A stretch of DNA of 27,176 nucleotides from CAZFAP01 sp964516325 (GTDB lineage: Bacteria > Auribacterota > JABMQX01): NCBI GenBank assembly GCA_964516325.1, contig CAZFAP010000051.1:1-27176 (forward strand). The letters run 5' to 3'. The position numbers and the translations under genes were made by a program. Of the stretch, positions 1 through 7,702 are shown piece by piece. The number at the start of each line of letters is the position of its first letter. Position 1 is the stretch's first letter. The notes under the pieces are model-generated. The model did not search any database, was not told where the DNA came from, and saw only the letters and a program-made list of their open reading frames with translations.

Positions 1-79
1 ATTTGGTTGGAATATAAATTTGATTTCAAGGACCATATTGTTACTTATCGCGTGAGAGAAGGCAGAATCACTTTGATTC

Positions 80-994
80 GTGTATTCTGCGAAAGCGCTC
101 GGTTTCGCCATATTCGTTCTGTCACACATCTTCGCTCAGCCTCATCCCTGGGCGGCGTTCATCGTCGTGGGAACGGTCTTCGTGGTGGCCCACATGGTGC
201 ACCGAAGAGCTTACGGCTGGTTTCACGTCGCTGCGATAGCTTTTGGGCTGGCGGTTTTTGGACTGTTGATGTTTCCGATTGTCTGCTTCGTGCTGCTTGA
301 TTCACCACAGACCGTTCTGGAGACTTTCTCGCAATCGGAGGTTGTTCTGGCTTTGAAGACGAGCTTGATTTCGGCGACGATCAGCACGTTCGTTGTCCTT
401 CTGTTCGGTGTGCCTCTCGCTTACGGTATTGCGCGGACCAAGTTTCGGGGCAAGGCAGTCCTCGAGGCGGCGGTTGACCTGCCAATTCTCATCCCCCAAT
501 CGGCGGTGGGAGTCGCGTTCCTTTGGGTGGCTGGGTCAAAGGGGATGCTTGGCGGCGTGGTGAACGTCCCCGGAACGCTTCTGGGGGTGGTTCTGGCTCA
601 GATTTTCGTGAGCGCTCCGTTTCTGATCAAGACCGCGCTCACTTCTTTTGAGGCGGTCGCTCCGCAACTCGAAAGCGTTGCTCGAAGCCTCGGAGCCTCG
701 CCCGCGGGAGCCTTCTGGCGAGTTTCGCTCCCCCTCGCGGGAAGGGGCATTTTCGTCGGGTGCATCCTCACCTGGTCGAGGGCGATCAGCGAGGTCGGCT
801 CCGTGGCAATCCTCGCTTATTACCCAATGACCGCCCCGGTACTCGTCTTCAGCCGGAGCACTCAAGCCGGAATCGAGCAGGCGCGCCCGGTGGCTATTGT
901 GTTGGTTCTGACTTGCCTGTGGATTTTCGTCGGATTGCATTTTGTTCGTTCCGCGGCGTTCAGGAGGTTCATCCGGAGGTCTGACCCAACGTGA
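80..994 (+). CDS. Molybdate/tungstate-type ABC transporter permease (WtpB/ModB-like)
   Basis: Inner-membrane permease of an ABC importer, most like the WtpB/ModB/TupB group that moves molybdate or tungstate. The 304-residue product is hydrophobic throughout. From about residue 75 it shows the family pattern: a helix, then a PLAYGIARTKFRGK stretch, a DLPILIPQSAVG helix, and the EAA-type cytoplasmic loop (ESVARSLGASPAGAFWRVSLPLA) that docks onto the ATPase, followed by WSRAISEVGSVAIL. About 70 extra N-terminal residues form two more hydrophobic segments, which is long for the family. An in-frame TGA at 74-76 limits the start. GTG at 80 is the first option but has only a distant AGAGAAGG upstream, so the start is uncertain. 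Its stop overlaps the GTG of the ATPase gene by three bases, indicating coupled translation. No substrate-binding protein is present in the window; it may lie upstream. Family assignment is firm; the exact anion is inferred. Confidence 0.85.
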   Translation: MYSAKALGFAIFVLSHIFAQPHPWAAFIVVGTVFVVAHMVHRRAYGWFHVAAIAFGLAVFGLLMFPIVCFVLLDSPQTVLETFSQSEVVLALKTSLISATISTFVVLLFGVPLAYGIARTKFRGKAVLEAAVDLPILIPQSAVGVAFLWVAGSKGMLGGVVNVPGTLLGVVLAQIFVSAPFLIKTALTSFEAVAPQLESVARSLGASPAGAFWRVSLPLAGRGIFVGCILTWSRAISEVGSVAILAYYPMTAPVLVFSRSTQAGIEQARPVAIVLVLTCLWIFVGLHFVRSAAFRRFIRRSDPT

Positions 995-2055
995 TTGTTC
1001 TGAAGAACATAGAGAAGAGCCTAGGGGCGTTCACGCTCTCGATTGAGCGGCTGGAGGTTCAGCCCGGAGAATACCTTGTGCTCCTCGGACCGAGCGGCGC
1101 CGGCAAGACCGTCTTGCTCCTGACCATAGCCGGCCTGATACTCCCCGACGCCGGAGAAATCTTATTCAATGGCGCCAGCGTTACGAGATTCCCTCCGGAG
1201 AGGCGGGACGTCGGTCTTGTCTTCCAGGAGGCGAATTTGTTTCCGCATCTGAGCGTCGCCGAGAACATTGCTTTCGGAAAACGCTACCGAAGAAAACGGG
1301 CTGCGGACATCCAAGAAAGGATGGAACTTCTGGTTGACATGCTGAGAATTCGGCATCTCCTGGGCAGGAACGTCGAGGGACTGAGCGGCGGCGAAAAACA
1401 AAGGGCGGCGGTCGCCCGCGCTCTGGCTGTGGGTCCGACGGTCCTTCTGATGGACGAGCCGTTAGGTCTTCTCGACCAGAACACGCGAGAGGAACTGCGC
1501 GGGGAACTCCGGCGGGTGCACGACGAACTGGGTACGACGACTCTTCACGTCACTCACGACAGAAACGAGGCATTCGCCATGGGGGATAGGATAGCCATCC
1601 TGAACGAAGGAAGGCTCGCGCAGATTGGGTCGCGCGATGAAATAACCGCCGAGCCAGCATCCGAATTCGTGGCGAGGTTCATCGGCGCAGAAAATATCTT
1701 CGAGGCTCATGCGGAACAGGATGCCACCGGAAGGACGTTTGTCAGGATTGGCGAGCGACGTTTTCCAGTCGCATGTCAGCACGAAGGCGCGGTTCTCGTT
1801 TGCGTCAGACCCGACGCCGTCTCGCTGCGCTCCAAACCCCCAGGGAGAGCAAGCCTCCAGCCGTCAATTCCCGGGACCGTCGCGTCCGTCGAGGAAAGAG
1901 GGTTGACAGTTCGTGTCGTCGTGAAATGCGACATGGGAGACGTCATAGTTCTGTGCGGCAGGGAACAATTCCTCCATACCGGTCTCTCGTGTCTCTCTTC
2001 GACATGGTTGGAGATTGATCCAGCCGCGGTTCATGTCATTCCAACAGCCCAGTAA
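991..2055 (+). CDS. Molybdate/tungstate-type ABC transporter ATP-binding protein (WtpC/ModC-like)
   Basis: Cytoplasmic ATPase that energises the permease encoded just upstream. The 354-residue product has Walker A GPSGAGKT (33-40), a Q-loop in FQEANLFPH, the ABC signature LSGGEKQR (131-138), Walker B LLMDEP with D155/E156, a D-loop and the switch histidine in HVTHD. Residues from about 230 to the end form a TOBE/MOP-like regulatory region, as in ModC, WtpC and PotA-type ATPases. The start is a GTG that overlaps the permease stop (GTGA). GGAGG at 975-979 lies 11 bases before it. Because a MOP/TOBE tail is shared by several importer families, assignment to molybdate or tungstate rests mainly on the permease. 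Confidence 0.9.
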   Translation: MIVLKNIEKSLGAFTLSIERLEVQPGEYLVLLGPSGAGKTVLLLTIAGLILPDAGEILFNGASVTRFPPERRDVGLVFQEANLFPHLSVAENIAFGKRYRRKRAADIQERMELLVDMLRIRHLLGRNVEGLSGGEKQRAAVARALAVGPTVLLMDEPLGLLDQNTREELRGELRRVHDELGTTTLHVTHDRNEAFAMGDRIAILNEGRLAQIGSRDEITAEPASEFVARFIGAENIFEAHAEQDATGRTFVRIGERRFPVACQHEGAVLVCVRPDAVSLRSKPPGRASLQPSIPGTVASVEERGLTVRVVVKCDMGDVIVLCGREQFLHTGLSCLSSTWLEIDPAAVHVIPTAQ

Positions 2056-2076
2056 CGCGCTCGCCTGAGGCAGGCA

Positions 2077-3078
2077 ATGGTCGGATTCTTGAACTGGAAG
2101 GTATTAAACAGGACGCTGATCCCGTTTCAGGAAAGCTACGTGGAGCTGGCAGCGTGTCTTGCTGTTTTCTTCCTCGCCCTTTTTTGCACAGCGATCAAAA
2201 GGCGCCGGCAGTTCTGGCGGCACGTAGTCCAGGGGGTGAGCCTTTTCGTATTCTTTTTCGTGGTCACGTCTTGCCTCGGGGTGTTCGGGCTTATCCGGAA
2301 CGCCTTTCATGGCGTCAGCCTCATCGGAAAGGATGACCTCAACGCGTTCTATTTCCTGAGCACGACCGTGGTTATCATCTCAGCGAGTTTCCACTCAGGG
2401 GCGGTCTTTTGCGGCTGGATTTGCCCGACAGGTTCGCTCCAGGAACTCGTTTCAAAGACCCGACGCCTTTTTCAGAAGAGAAAAGGCTACGTTCTGCGAG
2501 CAAACTGGACGACAGTAGCATCCCTTGGGGCGGCGACTGTGGTTTTCCTCTGGGTCGTGCATGGCGTCTTCAGCAATCGGCGTCCGTTCCCTGAGGATTC
2601 TGCTGTCCTCTGGGCAATTTCTCTCGTCGTCATCGTGTGCTTTGCGATGTTCTTCCCGCACCGGGAACGGGCTCTGAAAACCTTCCGCGCTATCTCTCTA
2701 TCGGTAATCGTCCTCTCGGTTCTTTTCGGAATTTCCGTGTATTCGCCGGTGCACTTTGCATTCAGCAACGTTCACGACTGGGCGAGCCTTCTTTCGACGC
2801 TGGTGATTATGTTATCGGGCATCTGGGCGGCAAGAGCCTGGTGTAGATACCTCTGCCCCTTCGGTTACGTCTGCTCCCACCTGAATCGAGTTGCCCTGCG
2901 GCGAATTGCCGTCTCGGAGACTTGCTCCGGCTGCGACAAATGCGGGGAGGTGTGCGAGGTGGGAGCGATTGAGAAAGGCAAGATTAACCTCCCTGCCTGC
3001 ACGATGTGCCTCGCCTGCGCCGATGCTTGCCCATCGGGGTGCATCACCTATGCCAGTCAGGGGAAAGGCGTCGCGTGA
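2077..3078 (+). CDS. NapH/NosR-like membrane 4Fe-4S protein, copy 1
   Basis: Polytopic inner-membrane iron-sulfur protein of the NapH/NosR C-terminal/RdxA-CcoG-like type, which typically passes electrons between quinol and periplasmic or cytoplasmic redox partners. The 333-residue product has about six hydrophobic segments. Two Cx3CP motifs sit at the cytoplasmic ends of helices (C112/C116 in CGWICP and C256/C260 in CRYLCP). Two complete [4Fe-4S] ferredoxin motifs follow at the C terminus: C283, C286, C289, C293 and C308, C311, C314, C318. It lies 21 bases after the ABC ATPase gene and overlaps the next GTG start. No FMN-binding domain of full NosR is present. The electron donor and acceptor are unknown; a respiratory or maturation role is inferred from the family. 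Confidence 0.88.
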   Translation: MVGFLNWKVLNRTLIPFQESYVELAACLAVFFLALFCTAIKRRRQFWRHVVQGVSLFVFFFVVTSCLGVFGLIRNAFHGVSLIGKDDLNAFYFLSTTVVIISASFHSGAVFCGWICPTGSLQELVSKTRRLFQKRKGYVLRANWTTVASLGAATVVFLWVVHGVFSNRRPFPEDSAVLWAISLVVIVCFAMFFPHRERALKTFRAISLSVIVLSVLFGISVYSPVHFAFSNVHDWASLLSTLVIMLSGIWAARAWCRYLCPFGYVCSHLNRVALRRIAVSETCSGCDKCGEVCEVGAIEKGKINLPACTMCLACADACPSGCITYASQGKGVA

Positions 3079-4565
3079 GAAGCAGGGTCCCACAAAAGGT
3101 GTTTGCAGTGCTACCTGTTGTCGCACTCTGCTTTCTCTCGTCCACCGAAGCCATCCCAGCCTCCGGTCAAATAGACCCCGAAAGGGAGTGGGCGTCGTTT
3201 CGAGGAAGTCCCCTGAATGATGCCTCGCGCGTTTTCGAGACCTCTGCCAACGAGAAGGCAAGGGAATGGACATTCAAGCCTGCCTTCTGGACATGGGGAT
3301 ACCGCCCGGGGATAAGCATCTGGAGTTCTCCTTCGATTGGGAAGGTTGACGACAGGGTCATCCTCTTCGTGGGCAGCTACGACAAGAACCTTTACGCGCT
3401 CGATGCGTTCACCGGAAACGAACTCTGGCGATACACGACTGGCGGCGAAATCTCCTCCACGCCGGCTCTTGCGGAAGTTCGCGGGCGATCCCTTGTCTTC
3501 TTTGGCTCAGCGGAGAGGCTTCTCTACGCGCTCGACGCAACGACCGGGGCGAAGGTCTGGGCGTACCAGATTGCCGACTGGCGATACACCGTCGGGAAGG
3601 CGTACGTTTCGTCGCCAGCGGTCTTCAACCTGGGGGAAAGAAAAGTCGTCCTTTTTTGCTGGTGGGTTCACGACCCCTCGTTCGCCCAGCCTCTCGAAAC
3701 GACGGAAGCCCTTCTTCTCGATTGCACGGATGCTCAGCGCATCTGGCAGCGCCCATTTTCCAAGAGCCCGCCATCCAGCCCATGCGTGGCTGCGATGGAC
3801 GGTCACCCCCGCATCTATATCTCCGCCCGCGACGGCAACACGTATTGCCTCGACGGGGAGACAGGGCAGCCGCTCTGGAGATATACCAGCCGGGGGGAGA
3901 TTGTCAGTTCGCCGGCCTATTGCGGGAGCCCTGATCCGGCGCTTGTCTTCGTGGGTTCGCGCTACGGCGATTTTACCGCTCTCGATGCGCGCGACGGGTC
4001 GCACGTCTGGGATTTCAAGGCGGGGCAGTGGATTGACTCGTCCCCGGCAGTCGCTGAGATGGCTGGGGAGGCGTTCGTCATATTCGGAAGCCACGACCAA
4101 TCGGTGTACTGTCTCAATGCTCGAACCGGCCGTCTCCGCTGGAGGTTCTTCACAAAAGGAGACGTTTTCTCGTCGCCAGCCATTTTCCACACCGGGGCAC
4201 GAACGCTTGCCGCCATAGCTTCCGGGGACGATTACCTCTATCTCCTGGACGCGTGGACGGGACGAGAGATGCGCCGGTATCGCCCGGGACGATTCCTCTG
4301 GGGATACCGCATCGTCGGGGACTCCATCTGGTCGAGTCCCATAGCAGCCTCTCTCAATGGTCAGTGGAGCATCTTCGCACCTTTCTACGACGGGAAAGTC
4401 CACGCCTATACCGTCGGTGAGCTGGGAGCAGCGAAGCATTCTCGCTCCCTCTACGGACGAATCATGCTCCTCAAAGTGGGTCTGACCGTTCTCGGCACTT
4501 TAGCCGCCATAGGCATTCTTTTCCGGTTGGGCGGGCGGGAACAAAAAGTGAGTTGTCGGCGTTGA
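3075..4565 (+). CDS. Exported PQQ-type beta-propeller protein with C-terminal membrane anchor
   Basis: Exported protein of 496 residues. The N terminus (MRSRVPQKVFAVLPVVALC) is a signal peptide. The body consists of repeated PQQ-type propeller blades, each with the LDAxTGxxxW signature. Examples are YALDAFTGNELWRY, YALDATTGAKVWAY, YCLDGETGQPLWRY, FTALDARDGSHVWDF, YCLNARTGRLRWRF and YLLDAWTGREMRRY. This fits a seven- or eight-bladed propeller of the BamB/quinoprotein fold. A hydrophobic segment near the end (about GLTVLGTLAAIGILF) followed by a basic tail would anchor it in the membrane, with the propeller outside. I chose GTG at 3075 because it overlaps the upstream TGA and follows AGGGGAAAGG; an earlier in-frame start would run through the NapH-like gene. 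No dehydrogenase catalytic motif is obvious, so binding or scaffolding is as likely as enzymatic activity. Confidence 0.85.
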   Translation: MRSRVPQKVFAVLPVVALCFLSSTEAIPASGQIDPEREWASFRGSPLNDASRVFETSANEKAREWTFKPAFWTWGYRPGISIWSSPSIGKVDDRVILFVGSYDKNLYALDAFTGNELWRYTTGGEISSTPALAEVRGRSLVFFGSAERLLYALDATTGAKVWAYQIADWRYTVGKAYVSSPAVFNLGERKVVLFCWWVHDPSFAQPLETTEALLLDCTDAQRIWQRPFSKSPPSSPCVAAMDGHPRIYISARDGNTYCLDGETGQPLWRYTSRGEIVSSPAYCGSPDPALVFVGSRYGDFTALDARDGSHVWDFKAGQWIDSSPAVAEMAGEAFVIFGSHDQSVYCLNARTGRLRWRFFTKGDVFSSPAIFHTGARTLAAIASGDDYLYLLDAWTGREMRRYRPGRFLWGYRIVGDSIWSSPIAASLNGQWSIFAPFYDGKVHAYTVGELGAAKHSRSLYGRIMLLKVGLTVLGTLAAIGILFRLGGREQKVSCRR

Positions 4566-4639
4566 GATTTTCTGGTATCAAAAGCCTGCGGGAAGGGGTC
4601 GGTCATCGAGTTTTGAATCGGAGAAAAAGTATCTTCACC

Positions 4640-5710
4640 ATGAAAGCCGCAAGGGTCAGGGTCCTTTCAGCCCTGGTCTGGGTCTCAATCCTGAATCACT
4701 GCCCTGGAGCAGCCTATCTCCAGGGGGACAGGATCGTTGTCGCGGGAAAAACCAACACCCTCGCATCCGTCGCTCAGGACATAGCGGCCCCGGAGATTTT
4801 TAGTTTCGACCCTGAACAGAACCTCGCCGTCGCCAACCGCAACCTTGTTATCAAGGGCAGCCTTTTCGTCGGCTCAGACGAAGCCTCTGACGCCTCCCCC
4901 TCGCAGCCTCAGGCTCTCGAGATGAACATCTCGCGGTGCGGGGCTGTCAGGATAGAGGTGGCGGCTTCGCCAGGCGAGGCCGGGGAACTTCACCTGAAGC
5001 GGGGGAAGCTCGCCGCCATCCACGAGACCGACGACAAATGCTCCGATCCGAATGTTCTCATCGTGCGTGGCACACTTATCGCCGAGAACAGCGACGTCTC
5101 CGGAAACATCGGGTGCGTCATCGAGCCCGGGGCGTCTGTGGAGTTGGTGAGCTCGACGATTTCCTATACGCAAGATAGTGCCCTTTCGTGCGAACTACAG
5201 GAAAGACAGCAACTCGACATCCGCGACTGTCGCTTCATAGACAACGCAAACTATGGCATCCGCATTGGGCGTTGCCCGCAACCCCTCGAAATCCGTGACT
5301 CGGTTTTCCGCGGTGTCGTAACGGACGTTTTCAACGCCGGGAGCGGCGACATCACCTTGACCGATTGCGATTTCAGGAGCGTCAGGTTCGGTTCCCTGTC
5401 GGGGAAAGTCGTCAGAAAATGGACGATCGTGGTTGAGGTCCCGAAGGGCGGTTTGCACGTTGTCGCCCGCAGCGCGGAGGGCAATCCCCGGACGGAGATT
5501 GTTCGCGGCGTCAGCGACGAGAACGGGGTCTGTCGTCTGAGTCTCACGGAATATGTGGCTTTCCCGCCGAGAGCGCAGGAGTTTCAGGAAGGACTCAATA
5601 ACGCCACGCCGCACGAAATCTCCGTTTACGACCGCGACGGGAAAACGCTCCTCTACCGAATAGACAACTTTCACGTTTTTATGAAAGGACAGAGAATATG
5701 TTTCCGATGA
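4640..5710 (+). CDS. Exported right-handed beta-helix protein (NosD-like fold)
   Basis: Predicted exported protein of 356 residues with an N-terminal signal peptide (MKAARVRVLSALVWVSILN, cleavage near GAA). Residues about 130-260 contain short repeating strands of the type VIEPGASVELVSSTIS, LDIRDCRFIDN, LEIRDSVFRG and ITLTDCDFRS. This pattern is typical of right-handed parallel beta-helices such as pectate-lyase-like and NosD proteins. A C-terminal Ig-like or carboxypeptidase-regulatory-like strand region follows (from about WTIVVEVPKGG). ATG at 4640 is preferred over earlier in-frame codons because it begins the signal peptide and has GGAG at 4620-4623. The gene ends inside the start of the TPR gene (13-base overlap). 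The function is not recognised. A NosD-like role in metal-site assembly is only an analogy suggested by the NapH-like and ABC neighbours. Confidence 0.75.
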   Translation: MKAARVRVLSALVWVSILNHCPGAAYLQGDRIVVAGKTNTLASVAQDIAAPEIFSFDPEQNLAVANRNLVIKGSLFVGSDEASDASPSQPQALEMNISRCGAVRIEVAASPGEAGELHLKRGKLAAIHETDDKCSDPNVLIVRGTLIAENSDVSGNIGCVIEPGASVELVSSTISYTQDSALSCELQERQQLDIRDCRFIDNANYGIRIGRCPQPLEIRDSVFRGVVTDVFNAGSGDITLTDCDFRSVRFGSLSGKVVRKWTIVVEVPKGGLHVVARSAEGNPRTEIVRGVSDENGVCRLSLTEYVAFPPRAQEFQEGLNNATPHEISVYDRDGKTLLYRIDNFHVFMKGQRICFR

Positions 5711-6312
5711 TTTTCCGCGTTGCGTCGTATGTCTCGCTTGCGGCGCTCATCGTCGGGTTGGCAATCTATTTCAATCGCGAGGATGGGAAAGGCGGCTTCC
5801 GAATAGACGTCAATCCTGAGCAGGCTCTGGACTGCGGTCCCCACCGGCACGAATTTCTCGGCCCGGGATGTGAGTGCGACCCCGAGCTGGAAATCAAGCA
5901 GGCTATCGCTGACCGAAAGGATTACTCCTCGACGCACGCGGAGCTTGGAGAAGGATTCTATGCCCGGGGTCGCTACGACTTCGCGAAATCATGCTATGGA
6001 CGTGCACTGGAGCTTGACGGAGGAAATGGGCAGGCGAGGTACGGTCTCGGACTGAGCTACGCGAAGCTTGGCGAATGGAGCAAGGCGCGGCAAGAGCTTG
6101 AGCGAGCCATCGAAGCGGACCGCAAGTTCGTTCCCGCGTACATCAGTCTGGCGGTGCTCGACTACGCCGAAGGGAACTACTCCGTGGCGAAGGAGAGGCT
6201 CCAGGGGGTTCTGCGCATTGATCCATCAAACAAGTACGCGAAGAAATTGATGAAATCGCTCCCCCATGTACGCAAATACGCGACGGAGATTGCGGGGGCT
6301 TCATCGGGCTAA
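5698..6312 (+). CDS. Membrane-anchored TPR protein
   Basis: Product of 204 residues with an N-terminal uncleaved signal or anchor (about residues 4-22, VASYVSLAALIVGLAIYF). A short Cys/His-rich stretch follows (CGPHRHEFLGPGCECDP), then tetratricopeptide repeats over about residues 75-185. Recognisable TPR units include AELGEGFYARGRYDFAKSCYGRALEL, ARYGLGLSYAKLGEWSKARQELERAIE and VLDYAEGNYSVAKERLQGVLRI. TPR domains mediate protein contacts, so this could be an assembly factor for the exported partners of this cluster. The clustered His and Cys residues could bind a metal, but this is not established. ATG at 5698 follows AAGGACAGAG and overlaps the upstream gene by 13 bases, which supports co-translation. 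Confidence 0.82.
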   Translation: MFPMIFRVASYVSLAALIVGLAIYFNREDGKGGFRIDVNPEQALDCGPHRHEFLGPGCECDPELEIKQAIADRKDYSSTHAELGEGFYARGRYDFAKSCYGRALELDGGNGQARYGLGLSYAKLGEWSKARQELERAIEADRKFVPAYISLAVLDYAEGNYSVAKERLQGVLRIDPSNKYAKKLMKSLPHVRKYATEIAGASSG

Positions 6313-6406
6313 AGGACGGGACGCCGCGCGGTCACGGACATTGGACTGAATTGCAGGGCGAATCGAGCATCCCGCCCGTGGTTTCGGCTTACGCGTGAGG
6401 CGTACG

Positions 6407-7645
6407 GTGACGAGAGCAAAACTGAAATACGTTTACAATTTGGCAGTGGCGGCGGCAGCGGCATTCGGCTTTGCCGCAGGCTACACGCTCAAGGGAAGAA
6501 GCTTTCAGCCGCTCTTCTCGGCGAGGCGCCCGGAGCGGAATTACGACAAGAGCTTCCCCGGGGCGAGAAGCCGCTACATCGAGGTCCAACGAGACTTTGC
6601 CGCTGGTGACTTTGTGCGGGCGGACTATCGCTCGACGCTCGGTATCCTGAACGGAGCGATCCGACAAAGTCCCGGATACCTCCCGTACTATACTCTGCTC
6701 GCCAAGGTTTACGAGGACTGTTACGAGAATCTCAGGGCTGGACGAGTGACGGGACCGGGCTGTCGTCTCCTCGCGGACTCCCTGGGCCTTGACAGCAGTC
6801 TGGAGCCCGGCGATCTCGCGACAGAATGTAGAGAACTCGCGCTCGCGCAATGGCAGACGATGACTCAGCATCCGATGTTCTCGAGTACCGAAAGCTACGC
6901 GAAGCAGTGGCGTGCCATTCACCAGCAGCACGTCAATGCCCTCACCGACGAAAGGAACATCCGGGTCGGAGTCTGGGAAGGAGGCGTCGTTGACGTGACG
7001 CCCGCGTATAACGTTTACGCCATCACCCGAGACCACGACCGGTACGTGAACAACCTGAGTTCTCTGGAAAAGGGACCGACATTCGAGGAGAAACATATCC
7101 CCGACGTGCTTCGCTGCCCGAATCACCCGGAAGTCGCATTTCAGTTCCCGTGCCTTCCCTACCTTTCGGTTGAGAAGACACGCACGGTCCGCGAGGACGT
7201 GGATTTCTTCTGCAACGTGATGACCCAGGACGGGCAGCACCTTGACATTGACGATGTCTCCGCAGAAAAAATCCATCTGCTTTGTTTCAACGTCACCGAC
7301 GACAGACGGATCGTTAACTCCATGGTTCGGGTCGAGTTGGCCGACGGCAGCTATGAAAACTATCGGACCACCGTGGGGCCGTGGCTCCAAAGCGAGGAGC
7401 TTCTGCGCGACGTCTCAAAAAGAGGCGCCTTGGACGCCGCCTTCCGCGACACCGAGGTTCATCTCTGCAACGGGCAAGAACTGGAGACCATGACGTCACC
7501 GATATATATGTACCACGTGGCTGTGAGTCTTGGGCGGCGGAGAATCATAGACAAGATTATCTTTCCGCGTCATGACTCGACCACAACCGGACTCGAGGAT
7601 CAGGGCATAAAGGACATTCGGATTGTGGCGATGACGCTTCAGTGA
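6407..7645 (+). CDS. Exported or anchored protein of unknown family
   Basis: I do not recognise this protein (about 412 residues). The N terminus is basic and followed by an Ala-rich hydrophobic segment (VYNLAVAAAAAFGFAAGYTL), indicating export or membrane anchoring. Residues about 55-90 (STLGILNGAIRQSPGYLPYYTLLAKVYEDCYENL) resemble one degenerate TPR-like helical pair. The C-terminal half is beta-rich, and its end (KDIRIVAMTL) looks like the closing strand of a beta-sandwich, which is speculative. Several Cys are scattered, including RCPNHPEV. GTG at 6407 is preferred because GAGG lies six bases before it; GTG at 6395 is the in-frame alternative. It sits in the same run as the TPR and NapH-like genes, so a partner role with those proteins is plausible. 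Confidence 0.7.
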   Translation: MTRAKLKYVYNLAVAAAAAFGFAAGYTLKGRSFQPLFSARRPERNYDKSFPGARSRYIEVQRDFAAGDFVRADYRSTLGILNGAIRQSPGYLPYYTLLAKVYEDCYENLRAGRVTGPGCRLLADSLGLDSSLEPGDLATECRELALAQWQTMTQHPMFSSTESYAKQWRAIHQQHVNALTDERNIRVGVWEGGVVDVTPAYNVYAITRDHDRYVNNLSSLEKGPTFEEKHIPDVLRCPNHPEVAFQFPCLPYLSVEKTRTVREDVDFFCNVMTQDGQHLDIDDVSAEKIHLLCFNVTDDRRIVNSMVRVELADGSYENYRTTVGPWLQSEELLRDVSKRGALDAAFRDTEVHLCNGQELETMTSPIYMYHVAVSLGRRRIIDKIIFPRHDSTTTGLEDQGIKDIRIVAMTLQ

Positions 7646-7702
7646 CAGTGGCCGGAGCCACCGGCGTGGAGCACACCGAAAAGGCATGCTGGAGGCGAGA
7701 AG

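Noticed and set aside
7..300. A 97-codon plus-strand open frame at the left edge
   Set aside because: Beyond base 80 the coding frame is clearly that of the permease. The first 80 bases are A+T-rich and look like a leader or promoter region, though no clear -35/-10 pair could be fixed.
3507..4439. A 310-codon minus-strand open frame and a 293-codon plus-strand frame over the propeller gene
   Set aside because: The propeller repeats are unmistakable in the accepted frame; both others are shadows with Arg/Ser/Pro-rich, domain-free translations.
6389..7390. A 333-codon minus-strand open frame
   Set aside because: It lies opposite the exported unknown gene, which has the signal peptide and consistent operon spacing. 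The antisense product has no hydrophobic or domain signature.
7651..7665. GCCGG/CCGGC hairpin after the unknown exported gene
   Set aside because: The stem is only five pairs and is not followed by T residues; it is not a credible terminator.
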